Below, one piece after another: positions 7,384 to 13,603 of a stretch of 14,665 nucleotides of DNA. The notes under the pieces were generated by a model that was not told where the DNA came from, searched no databases, and saw only the letters and a list, made by a program, of their open reading frames with translations. Position 1 is the stretch's first letter. Each line of letters starts with the position of its first letter. Both the position numbers and the translations under genes were made by a program. Source of the stretch: an uncultured Collinsella sp. Lineage in GTDB: Bacteria; Actinomycetota; Coriobacteriia; Coriobacteriales; Coriobacteriaceae. The stretch lies in assembly GCA_900554595.1 (NCBI GenBank), contig USHZ01000029.1, forward strand, positions 1-14,665, in the 5' to 3' direction.

Positions 7384-7603
7384 GTGGTCAAAAAATGCCA
7401 AATATGAGTACTGTTGCAAAAGAGGTGTCATATTTTTCGGCCTGTTCTGAGCGAAAATGGGCTCAAAATCAATTTATCTAACCCCCTTTAAAGGGCGTTT
7501 GACGGCTTTCAACCTCTTCGAATCGCTCAAAGTATGCACTTTGCTCGCGATTTTGCTGCTACTAAATTGGTGACAGTACTCATATTTGCCACTTTTTGCC
7601 CAC
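7384..7603. mobile_element. MITE-like element with 31-bp terminal inverted repeats
   Basis: The ends 7384-7414 and 7573-7603 are inverted copies matching at 28 of 31 positions, including a perfect inner 15-mer, AAATATGAGTACTGT. The 158-bp interior has no credible ORF, is more A+T-rich than the surrounding genes and folds internally: AATCGC-T-CAAAGT-ATGC-ACTTTG-CTC-GCGATT (7521-7552), and AAGAGGT/ACCTCTT (7420-7426 with 7512-7518). No clear target-site duplication is visible. The size, long inverted ends and lack of coding content fit a non-autonomous transposable element or a large palindromic intergenic repeat. Other genome copies would settle it. Confidence 0.6.
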
Positions 7604-7640
7604 GAGGTGTTCAGAGGAGCTCTCGACAAGCATCTAACGC

Positions 7641-7646
7641 TACAAT
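7641..7646 (+). promoter_or_regulatory. Candidate -10 box for the HPr-family gene
   Basis: TACAAT matches the -10 consensus at five of six positions and lies 55 nt before the start codon. No convincing -35 box is found at 16-18 nt upstream, where the sequence leaves the MITE-like element by about 15 nt. Modest evidence. Confidence 0.35.
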
Positions 7647-7700
7647 AACTACCACGTGGCTGGGTTTGCCGGCCGAATGTGCGATGCCGCGGGAGGGGAC

Positions 7701-7949
7701 ATGGTCGAGTTTACAAAGACGATTAAAGATCCGTTGGGACTGCATGCCCGCCCGGTTGCGCTGCTCTATGACATCATTGCCAAGCATCGTAGCGACGTGT
7801 CGGTCAGCATCGGCGATCGCTATACCGACGGTCGCGACGTGATGGGGCTCATGGCTCTCTACGGCGAATGTGGCGAGGACATTGTGTTCCGCGTTTCGGG
7901 CGTAGACGAGGCTTCCTGCGTTACGTCGATCAGAAACCTCTCGCTCTAA
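7701..7949 (+). CDS. HPr-family phosphocarrier protein with Asp at the Ser46 position
   Basis: An 82-residue cytoplasmic HPr-fold protein that would carry phosphate on a histidine in the sugar phosphotransferase system. It begins MVEFTKTIKDPLGLHARP, so the active His is residue 15 with Arg17 and Pro18, as in canonical HPr. The segment GRDVMGLMAL (44-53) aligns without gaps to the HPr regulatory site KSIMGVMSL, putting Asp at position 46 where HPr kinase phosphorylates Ser in Firmicutes. It is about six residues shorter than B. subtilis HPr at the C terminus. ATG 7701 is chosen over an in-frame GTG at 7656 because GGGAGGGG lies just before it and the protein then starts like HPr. It stands alone between two terminators, without ptsI. 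Whether it is the main PTS HPr (ptsH) or a paralogue is open. Confidence 0.9.
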   Translation: MVEFTKTIKDPLGLHARPVALLYDIIAKHRSDVSVSIGDRYTDGRDVMGLMALYGECGEDIVFRVSGVDEASCVTSIRNLSL

Positions 7950-7956
7950 GCATGAC

Positions 7957-7994
7957 AGGGCGCGGCAATGGACGGCTCTTTGCCGCGCCTTTTT
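7957..7994 (+). terminator. Intrinsic terminator of the HPr-family gene
   Basis: A stem of at least 10 bp (7959-7968 with 7980-7989, GGCGCGGCAA / TTGCCGCGCC) with an 11-nt loop is followed by T residues to 7994. It begins 8-10 nt after the stop codon. Confidence 0.93.
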
Positions 7995-8041
7995 GTTTCG
8001 TATAGGAAACTTTTTCGAAAACTGAATAGGGACCCTTCCAA

Positions 8042-8095
8042 AAAAGTTAACCACGTGTTAGTTTACTAAAGCGAACATAGACGTGGTTAACTTTT
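8042..8095. promoter_or_regulatory. 15-bp inverted repeat with nested TTAGT/ACTAA upstream of the feo genes
   Basis: AAAAGTTAACCACGT (8042-8056) and ACGTGGTTAACTTTT (8081-8095) are perfect inverted copies around a 24-nt centre, which itself contains TTAGT-TT-ACTAA (8058-8069). It lies 44 nt before the first feoA. The nested half-sites TTAG...CTAA resemble the ends of actinobacterial DtxR/IdeR iron boxes. It could be a compound operator for an iron regulator, a mobile palindromic repeat, or an RNA hairpin in the leader. The repeat is certain; the role is inferred. Confidence 0.5.
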
Positions 8096-8138
8096 ATCGC
8101 GTCGATGTTGAAGACGAACTGACGTTAGGAGCTCACTC

Positions 8139-8381
8139 ATGTCTTGCGGACCGCAGATGCCGGCTATGCCGCTTTCGATGGTAAAGGCGGGCGAAACCGT
8201 GCGCGTGTCTCGTGTAAAGGGCAATGAGGACATGAAGCACCACCTCAAGGACCTCGGCTTTGTCGAGGGCAGCGAGATTCACGTGGTGAGCTCGAGTGGC
8301 GCCAACATCATCGTCACGGTGCTGGGCGCTCGCTTTGGCATCGATTCCAAGGTTGCCATGCACATCATGACCGTCGGTTAG
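8139..8381 (+). CDS. feoA: FeoA family protein (first copy)
   Basis: An 80-residue SH3-like cytoplasmic protein that assists FeoB in ferrous iron uptake. After a short leader (MSCGPQMPAMPLSMVKAGE) it shows the FeoA pattern: basic-rich VRVSRVKGNEDMKHHLKDLGFVEGSEIHVV, where the LxxLGFxxGxxI core is the family signature, and then a glycine-containing strand (GARFGIDSKVAMHIMTV) that ends the fold. TAGGAG (8126-8131) precedes the ATG at 7-nt spacing. A second FeoA follows after 39 bp and feoB after that, in one direction without a terminator. Two single-domain FeoA proteins before FeoB is common in anaerobes. This copy has the longer N terminus, with a Cys3 of unknown relevance. Confidence 0.92.
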   Translation: MSCGPQMPAMPLSMVKAGETVRVSRVKGNEDMKHHLKDLGFVEGSEIHVVSSSGANIIVTVLGARFGIDSKVAMHIMTVG

Positions 8382-8420
8382 TCCGCAGCATTCTGTAAAA
8401 ACTGAAAGGGGGACAAGTAA

Positions 8421-8642
8421 ATGAAGACGTTGGGTGACGTTAAGGTGGGCGAGAGCTCTACCATCGTCAAGCTTCACGGTGAGGGCGCGCTGCGCCGCCA
8501 CCTCATGGACCTGGGGCTCATCAAGGGCACTTCGTTCAAGGTCGTAAAGGTTGCACCGCTCGGAGATCCGGTCGAGATCAACGTGCGCGGCTACGAGCTT
8601 TCCATCCGCAAGGAGGAGGCTGCCGTCGTCGAGGTCCAGTAA
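8421..8642 (+). CDS. feoA: FeoA family protein (second copy)
   Basis: A 73-residue FeoA-type SH3 protein. MKTLGDVKVGESSTIVKLHGEGALRRHLMDLGLIKGTSFKVVKVAPLGDPVEINVRGYELSIRKEEAAVVEV follows the family closely: LxxLGLxxGxxFxVxxxAPLGDPxxxxVxGxxLxLRxxEA, ending in the usual valine-rich strand. It matches textbook FeoA better than the first copy, which lacks the APLGDP segment. AAAGGGGGA lies about 8 nt before the ATG. It is followed by a 123-bp gap with a palindrome and a hairpin before feoB. The two copies may form a FeoA pair on FeoB; which one is needed cannot be told here. Confidence 0.94.
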   Translation: MKTLGDVKVGESSTIVKLHGEGALRRHLMDLGLIKGTSFKVVKVAPLGDPVEINVRGYELSIRKEEAAVVEVQ

Positions 8643-8670
8643 GGGCCGACGGCGAATATTTCTGCAGATA

Positions 8671-8690
8671 AAGTTAGGTATTTCTAACTT
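8671..8690. promoter_or_regulatory. Palindrome AAGTTAG-N6-CTAACTT between feoA and feoB, candidate metalloregulator site
   Basis: A perfect 7-bp inverted repeat with a 6-bp spacer (GTATTT). The TTAG...CTAA ends echo the nested repeat upstream of the first feoA. Its size and A+T-rich symmetry suit a dimeric DtxR/MntR- or Fur-like regulator, and its place would allow separate control of feoB. As an RNA it would form only a weak stem with no U tract. Confidence 0.45.
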
Positions 8691-8719
8691 AAACTTGCAG
8701 CGTTGAAGCACATTATCCA

Positions 8720-8745
8720 GCCCGCGCGGAGAAAGCAGCGCGGGC
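8720..8745 (+). other. GC-rich hairpin just upstream of the feoB RBS
   Basis: GCCCGCGC (8720-8727) and GCGCGGGC (8738-8745) form a perfect 8-bp stem with a 10-nt loop, GGAGAAAGCA. The sequence after it is A-rich (ACACAAGGAAGAAGG, containing the RBS), not T-rich, so it is not an intrinsic terminator. It could protect or set a processing point in the feo mRNA or affect feoB translation. Confidence 0.55.
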
Positions 8746-8765
8746 ACACAAGGAAGAAGGATTGA

Positions 8766-11093
8766 ATGGCGGATTCTCAGATCCATGTCGCGCTGGCGGG
8801 TAACCCCAACTGCGGCAAGACCACGCTTTTCAACCTGATCACCGGCGCCAACGGCTACGTTGGCAACTGGCCCGGCGTCACGGTTGAGAAAAAGGAAGCC
8901 AAGCTCCTAAGCGATAAGAACGTTACCATCACGGACCTCCCCGGCATCTACTCGCTTTCCCCCTACAGCCCCGAGGAGCAGTGTTCGCGCGATTACCTCA
9001 TGAGCGGCGAGCCCGATGTCGTCGTCCAGGTGGTCGACGCTACCAACCTCGAGCGCAACCTGTACCTGGCGCTTCAGGTCATCGAGACCGGCCTGCCCGT
9101 GGTCGTTGCCCTCAACATGGCCGACTTGGTCGAGAAGAACGGCGACAAAATCGACACGGACAAGCTCTCCAAGAAGCTCGGCTGCCCGGTCATGATGATA
9201 TCGGCTCTTAAGAACAAGGGCATCAAGGAGCTCTTCGAGCAGGTCAAGAAGTCCGCTGCTTCCAAGGGCCAGGTGCCGGAGCACAAGTTCGACTCTTCCA
9301 TCGAGGACGTTCTGGACCACATCGAGAACAATCTGCCTGCGAGCGTTCCCGCCAACAAGCGCCGCTACTACGCCGTTAAGCTGTTCGAGCGCGACGCGGA
9401 CGCCTGCAAGCTTATCAACCTCACCAAGGAGAAGGCCGCTCGCGTGGAGGAGCTGGTCGCCCAGTGCGAGCAGGACTGCGACGACGATGCCGAGTCCATC
9501 ATCACCGGTGAGCGCTACGGCGTCATTGCCCACATCATCGACGAGTGTCTCACCAAGGCCCCGGCCAAGATGAGCATTTCCGAGAAGATCGACCGTGTGG
9601 TTACCAACCGTATCCTGGGCCTGCCGATCTTTGTCGTCATCATGTTCTGCGTGTACTACATCGCCGTTTCCACCCTGGGCGGCACGGTGACCGACTTCAC
9701 CAACGACCAGCTCTTTGGTACCGACGGTTGGTATGTTCTCGGCCAGGGCCGCGACGCCTATGACGCAGCTGTCGAGGCTGCGGGCGACAACGCCGATTCG
9801 GTTGATCCGGCGGAGTATGGCCCCTATGTCCCCGGCATCACCACCGTGGTGCACGACGCCCTTGTGGCGGGCGGCACCGAGGACGGTGGCCTGGTCGATT
9901 CGCTGGTCTGCGACGGTATCGTCGGCGGCCTGGGTGCCATCTTCGGCTTCGTCCCGCAGATGTTCCTGCTCTTTGTGATGCTGTCTTTCCTGGAGGACTG
10001 CGGCTACATGGCCCGCGTCGCCTTCATCATGGACCGCGTGTTCCGCCGCTTTGGCTTGTCCGGTAAGTCCTTTATCCCCATGCTCGTGTCCTCGGGCTGC
10101 GGCGTCCCCGGCGTCATGGCTACCAAGACCATCGAGAACGAGAAGGACCGCCGTATGACGGTCATGACCACCACGTTTATTCCCTGTGGCGCTAAGCTGC
10201 CGATCATCGCCCTGCTCATGGGCTCCATCATCGGCGATTCTTCCACCACCGCCGCGTGGATCAGCCCACTCTTCTACTTCCTGGGTGTCTTTGCCGTCAT
10301 CGCCTCGGGCCTCATGCTCAAGAAGACCAAGCTCTTCGCCGGCCGCCCGACGCCGTTCGTTATGGAGCTTCCTGCCTACCACTTCCCGGCGATTCGCTCT
10401 TGGGCGCTGCACGTGTGGGAACGCTGCTGGGCCTTTATCAAGAAGGCCGGCACGGTCATCTTCGCCTCGACAGTTGTGGTGTGGTTCCTGTCCAACTTTG
10501 GTAGCTATAACGGTTCCTTTGGCTTCCTGCCTGCGATGGACGGCATCCCTGAGGAGTTCATGGACTACTCCGTGCTTGCCATGCTCGGCAACCTGGTCGC
10601 CTGGATCTTCGCCCCGCTCGGCTTTAGCACCTGGCAGGCCACCGCACTGACTGTCTCTGGCCTTGTCGCGAAGGAGAACGTTGTTGCCACCGCCGGTTCG
10701 CTGCTGTCCGTGGCCGACGCCGCCGAGACCGACCCGAGCCTGTGGACCGCGTTTGCCGGCATGTTCCCGACCATGGGCGCTTGCGTTGCCTTTGGTGCCT
10801 TCAACCTGCTGTGCGCTCCGTGCTTTGCCGCCATGGGTACTATCCGCAACCAGATGGATTCCGGCAAGTGGACTGCGATCGCCATCGGCTACGAGTGCGC
10901 CTTTGCCTGGGTCATTGGCCTGTTCATCAACCAGTTCTACAACCTGCTTGTTCTTGGACAGTTTGGTATCTGGACGATTGTGGCCATCGTGCTGCTGGTT
11001 GCGATGCTCTTCCAGATCTTCCGTCCCATGCCCAAGCATGCATGGACCGAAGAGGACGAGACCAACACTGCTTCCGCCGCAGTTTCCGCTTAA
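8766..11093 (+). CDS. feoB: Ferrous iron transport protein B (GTPase-coupled Fe(II) permease)
   Basis: A 775-residue inner-membrane Fe(II) importer. The N-terminal G domain has G1 GNPNCGKT (12-19), a G2 region YVGNWPGVTVE (31-41), G3 DLPG (57-60), G4 NMAD (117-120) and G5 SAL (146-148), followed by a helical switch domain to ~265. The membrane part begins ~282 and contains the hallmark segments EDCGYMARVAFIMDR (~410-424), SSGCGVPGVMATKT (~442-455) and PCGAKLPI (~473-480), i.e. the two Gate regions with conserved cysteines. The loop after the first helix (~305-385) is about 30 residues longer than I recall for E. coli FeoB and is rich in Asp/Gly. AAGGAAGAAGG lies close before the ATG. It is co-directional with the two feoA genes and closed by a terminator. 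Confidence 0.96.
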   Translation: MADSQIHVALAGNPNCGKTTLFNLITGANGYVGNWPGVTVEKKEAKLLSDKNVTITDLPGIYSLSPYSPEEQCSRDYLMSGEPDVVVQVVDATNLERNLYLALQVIETGLPVVVALNMADLVEKNGDKIDTDKLSKKLGCPVMMISALKNKGIKELFEQVKKSAASKGQVPEHKFDSSIEDVLDHIENNLPASVPANKRRYYAVKLFERDADACKLINLTKEKAARVEELVAQCEQDCDDDAESIITGERYGVIAHIIDECLTKAPAKMSISEKIDRVVTNRILGLPIFVVIMFCVYYIAVSTLGGTVTDFTNDQLFGTDGWYVLGQGRDAYDAAVEAAGDNADSVDPAEYGPYVPGITTVVHDALVAGGTEDGGLVDSLVCDGIVGGLGAIFGFVPQMFLLFVMLSFLEDCGYMARVAFIMDRVFRRFGLSGKSFIPMLVSSGCGVPGVMATKTIENEKDRRMTVMTTTFIPCGAKLPIIALLMGSIIGDSSTTAAWISPLFYFLGVFAVIASGLMLKKTKLFAGRPTPFVMELPAYHFPAIRSWALHVWERCWAFIKKAGTVIFASTVVVWFLSNFGSYNGSFGFLPAMDGIPEEFMDYSVLAMLGNLVAWIFAPLGFSTWQATALTVSGLVAKENVVATAGSLLSVADAAETDPSLWTAFAGMFPTMGACVAFGAFNLLCAPCFAAMGTIRNQMDSGKWTAIAIGYECAFAWVIGLFINQFYNLLVLGQFGIWTIVAIVLLVAMLFQIFRPMPKHAWTEEDETNTASAAVSA

Positions 11094-11122
11094 GTCCGAA
11101 TAAGGATTAGCCCCTTTCCACG

Positions 11123-11155
11123 AGCCCGGGTGTCCCAATGACACTCGGGCTTTTT
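11123..11155 (+). terminator. Intrinsic terminator of the feo genes
   Basis: A 12-bp stem (11123-11134 with 11140-11151, AGCCCGGGTGTC / GACACTCGGGCT, one G-U pair), a 5-nt loop and a T run to 11155, 29 nt after the feoB stop. Confidence 0.93.
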
Positions 11156-11296
11156 GATGCAATGGGGGCAGATTGCTTTGCTCCAGAAGTTAAGATGTGG
11201 CGTTTCCGCAGATAAAACCGTCCAAAATGAACCTGTCTTTTTTGGTAGGTGGAGAATGGGGTAAAGTAAGTGGTGGTTAACTAGAGGAGGCTTGCT

Positions 11297-11497
11297 ATGG
11301 CACCTATCGATATTGTTGTACTGGCTGTAATCGGTATTGCGTTTGTCGCCGTGTGCGTGCGCATCTACCGCAAGGGCACCTGCGCCGACTGCGCTCAGGG
11401 TGGCGTTTGCACGGGGCATTGCTCCAACAAAAAGACGTGCGCCGCACTTAAGGGCGTGGACAAAATCGCCGAAGACTTGGGCCGCGGTATTCATTAG
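11297..11497 (+). CDS. FeoB-associated Cys-rich membrane protein
   Basis: A 66-residue peptide with one N-terminal membrane helix (~4-23, IDIVVLAVIGIAFVAVCV), a basic stop (RIYRKG) and a cysteine cluster C29-X2-C32-X5-C38-X3-C42-X5-C48, then a short amphipathic tail. This matches the small FeoB-associated Cys-rich protein family found beside feoB in anaerobes, thought to help Fe(II) transport (a FeoC-like role); it is not homologous to the E. coli FeoC winged helix. GAGGAGG (11284-11290) precedes the ATG by 6 nt. It lies 203 bp after feoB beyond a strong terminator, so it probably has its own promoter. The cysteines could bind iron or an Fe-S cluster; that is inference. Confidence 0.87.
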   Translation: MAPIDIVVLAVIGIAFVAVCVRIYRKGTCADCAQGGVCTGHCSNKKTCAALKGVDKIAEDLGRGIH

Positions 11498-11530
11498 TCG
11501 ACCGGCGTTTGGGTATGTTTGGCTGCGGAT

Positions 11531-11571
11531 GCGGCAGTTGCTGATACGATAAGTACGTTAGCAACTGCCGC
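11531..11571 (+). promoter_or_regulatory. 12-bp perfect inverted repeat in the leader of the flavin oxidoreductase gene
   Basis: GCGGCAGTTGCT (11531-11542) and AGCAACTGCCGC (11560-11571) pair perfectly around a 17-nt centre (GATACGATAAGTACGTT), ending 28 nt before the ATG. No U tract follows, so it is unlikely to terminate the upstream Cys-rich gene in the usual way. As DNA it could be a two-half-site operator (half-site centres ~29 bp apart); as RNA it could be a regulatory leader hairpin. Confidence 0.5.
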
Positions 11572-11599
11572 CGAGCGGCTCAAACGAAAGGAACCCTGT

Positions 11600-13549
11600 A
11601 TGGAGTCCTCTGCCTATCCGATGCTCTTTAGCCCGATCAAGGTCGGTACGACCGAGGTCAAGAACCGCGTCTTTATGCCGCCGGTATCTACCAACCTGGC
11701 CGATCACGGCTATGTGACCGACGACTTGGTCGATCATTACCGTGCTCGCGCCAAGGGCGGCGTGGGCCTGATCATCACCGAGGTCGTGACGGTCGAGCCC
11801 ACCTATACCTATCTGCCGGGTGACATGTGCTGCTACGACGACACGTTTATCCCCGGCTGGGAAAAGCTCGCCGCGGCCGTCCACGAGTATGGCTGTAAGA
11901 TCATGCCGCAGCTCTTCCACCCCGCCTACATGGCCTTTAACATTCCGGGCACGCCGCGCCTGATCGCTCCGTCCTTTGTGGGGCCGTCCTATGCCCGCGA
12001 GGCACCGCGTCCTATCACGGTCGACGAGATCCACGAGCTCACGCATCAGTTTGGCGACGCTGCCGTGCGTATGCAGAAGGCCGGCGTCGATGGCGTCGAG
12101 GTCCATGCGGCACACGCCCACGGTATGCTCGGCGGCTTTTTGACTCCGCTCTACAACAAGCGTACCGACGAGTACGGCGGCTCGCTCGACGCTCGAATGC
12201 GCTTCTTGCTCGAGGTCATCGCCGAGATTCGCGAGCGCTGTGGTAAGGACTTTATCATCGACGTCCGCATCTCGGGTGATGAGTACACCGATGGCGGTCT
12301 GACCCTCAACGACATGATCTACGTCTCGCGTCGCCTGGAGAAGGCCGGCGTCGACATGATTCACGTGTCGGGCGGCACCACCATCAAGCGCGGCTCCGCG
12401 ATTCCCGCCGCCGGTACGCAGCAGGCCTCGCACGCCGCTTGCTCGCGTGAGATTAAGAAGCACGTGAACATTCCCGTTGCCACGGTCGGCCGCATTAACG
12501 AGGCCTGGATCGCCGAGGAGCTGATCGAGGACGGCGCTGCCGACATCTGCATGATGGGCCGCGCCAATCTGTGCGATGCCGAGTTCTGCAATAAGGCCGC
12601 TGCCGGCAACGCCGACGACATCCGCCCCTGCATCGGCTGCCTGCGCTGCCTGAACGGCATTATGTTCGGCAAGCGCATCTCCTGCACCGTCAACCCGGAC
12701 GTGGAGCGTGACGAGGCTGGCTACGAGCCTGCCGCCGAGGCCAAGAACGTACTGGTTGTGGGCGCTGGTCCCGCGGGCATGGAGGCAGCCTACATCGCCG
12801 CCAAGCGCGGCCATAACGTGGTGCTCGTGGATAAGCAGGACGAACCGGGCGGCGAGATGCGCATCGCGGCCGTTCCGCCGGCAAAGCAGGAACTCACCCG
12901 CGTGATCAAGTACCAGTATCGCCGTCTTGCTGAGGCGGGCGTGAAGTGCGTCTTTGGTACCGAGCTTTCGGCCGAGGACATTCAGCGCGACTACGCCGGC
13001 TACGAGGTTGTCCTGGCTTATGGCGCCGAGCCCATCGCTCCGGCCTTCATGCAGGGCTTTAAGCAGGTTATGACGGCTGACGACCTGCTGGGCGGCAAGG
13101 CCTTCCCGGGCAAGAAGATCGTCATCGTGGGCGGCGGCACCGTTGGCTGCGAGACGGCCGATTATCTGGCTCCGCTGGTCAACGACCTGTCGCCGGCCAA
13201 CCGCGATGTCACTGTTATCGAGATGACCAAGACGCTCGCCGCCAACGAGGGCGGTGCCGGTCGCGCGGTGCTCATCACGCGCATGCTCTCCAAGGGCGTT
13301 CACGTACTGACCGAGGCCAAGGTGACCGAGATTACCGAGGACACCATCAGCTACGAGAAGGACGGCGAGGTCCACACCATCGCCGATGCCGATACGCTGG
13401 TGCTTGCCATGGGCTATCGTCCCAACACTAAGTTGGCCGACGACCTTGCCGCTGCCGGTGTCGCCATCCACGTGTTGGGTGACGCCAACAAGTGCGGCAA
13501 CATTCGCGACGCCATCGGCGATGGCTACAAGGTTGCCTGCGAGCTCTAA
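11600..13549 (+). CDS. NADH:flavin oxidoreductase / 2,4-dienoyl-CoA reductase-type enzyme (FMN, 4Fe-4S, FAD)
   Basis: A 649-residue redox enzyme of the FadH / enoate reductase / BaiCD-BaiH / trimethylamine dehydrogenase type. Residues ~8-340 form an Old Yellow Enzyme FMN barrel (MPPVSTNLADHGYVT, RISGDEYTDGGLTL, IHVSGGT, DICMMGRANL); Cys344, 347, 350 and 362 (CX2CX2CX11C) would hold the 4Fe-4S cluster; ~383-649 is an FAD/NAD(P)H module with GAGPAG (388-393), VIVGGGTVGCE (508-518) and VLAMGYRPN. It would reduce an activated C=C bond using NAD(P)H. The segment HAAHAHGMLGGF (169-180) aligns to HAVHEGYLLDQF of relatives and lacks the usual Tyr. ATG 11600 is chosen for its AAAGGA (11587-11592); an upstream in-frame start would be read through the leader hairpin. 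The substrate is unknown: enoates, dienoyl-CoA and bile-acid intermediates are family options. Confidence 0.9.
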   Translation: MESSAYPMLFSPIKVGTTEVKNRVFMPPVSTNLADHGYVTDDLVDHYRARAKGGVGLIITEVVTVEPTYTYLPGDMCCYDDTFIPGWEKLAAAVHEYGCKIMPQLFHPAYMAFNIPGTPRLIAPSFVGPSYAREAPRPITVDEIHELTHQFGDAAVRMQKAGVDGVEVHAAHAHGMLGGFLTPLYNKRTDEYGGSLDARMRFLLEVIAEIRERCGKDFIIDVRISGDEYTDGGLTLNDMIYVSRRLEKAGVDMIHVSGGTTIKRGSAIPAAGTQQASHAACSREIKKHVNIPVATVGRINEAWIAEELIEDGAADICMMGRANLCDAEFCNKAAAGNADDIRPCIGCLRCLNGIMFGKRISCTVNPDVERDEAGYEPAAEAKNVLVVGAGPAGMEAAYIAAKRGHNVVLVDKQDEPGGEMRIAAVPPAKQELTRVIKYQYRRLAEAGVKCVFGTELSAEDIQRDYAGYEVVLAYGAEPIAPAFMQGFKQVMTADDLLGGKAFPGKKIVIVGGGTVGCETADYLAPLVNDLSPANRDVTVIEMTKTLAANEGGAGRAVLITRMLSKGVHVLTEAKVTEITEDTISYEKDGEVHTIADADTLVLAMGYRPNTKLADDLAAAGVAIHVLGDANKCGNIRDAIGDGYKVACEL

Positions 13550-13559
13550 TCAATCCCTT

Positions 13560-13587
13560 GGCGCATGAGGAGGGGCGTCTCCGCGCC
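13560..13587 (+). other. Small two-part hairpin after the oxidoreductase stop
   Basis: GGCGC/GCGCC (13560-13564 with 13583-13587) encloses GGAG/CTCC (13569-13572 with 13579-13582), with a 4-nt bulge on the left side. No T run follows. It may be a 3'-end stabilising structure. Confidence 0.35.
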
Positions 13588-13603
13588 ATCCGATAGCAAA
13601 ACG

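Larger units (their letters stand above)
7280..7700. other. Intergenic region between permease and HPr-like gene
   Basis: A 421-bp gap made up of the permease terminator (7327-7356), the MITE-like element (7384-7603) and about 97 bp of leader and promoter for the HPr-family gene. Short ORFs here lack RBS and family resemblance. Confidence 0.75.

Noticed and set aside
7656..7700. GTG start giving a 97-residue HPr
   Set aside because: The extra 15 residues are not HPr-like; ATG 7701 has a strong RBS and puts the active His at residue 15.
8025..8041. GGGACCCTTCC as a truncated member of the 595-800 hairpin family
   Set aside because: Only a loose match to the left-arm form (GGG...TTCC), and no pairing right arm follows.
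8907..11162. A 751-codon minus-strand open frame opposite feoB
   Set aside because: Mirror frame of a clear FeoB gene, same cause as above; repetitive low-information protein rich in Gly, Asp and His.
11224..11296. Promoter for the FeoB-associated peptide (TAAAGT at 11262-11267)
   Set aside because: The -10 is fair, but no acceptable -35 is found at 16-18 nt; not strong enough to list.
11519..11599. Upstream in-frame start for the flavin oxidoreductase
   Set aside because: The extension is encoded by the leader hairpin, has no RBS and is not part of the enzyme family; ATG 11600 has AAAGGA at good spacing.
11558..13471. A 637-codon minus-strand open frame opposite the flavin oxidoreductase
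   Set aside because: Mirror frame of a well-supported enzyme gene; no RBS or recognisable domain.
11600..13549. The oxidoreductase as part of an Ebg-fadH synteny block, since fadH lies a few genes after ebgC in E. coli as I recall
   Set aside because: About 4.3 kb with HPr and the whole feo locus lies between, and the enzyme differs from FadH in its active site and cluster spacing; coincidence is more likely.
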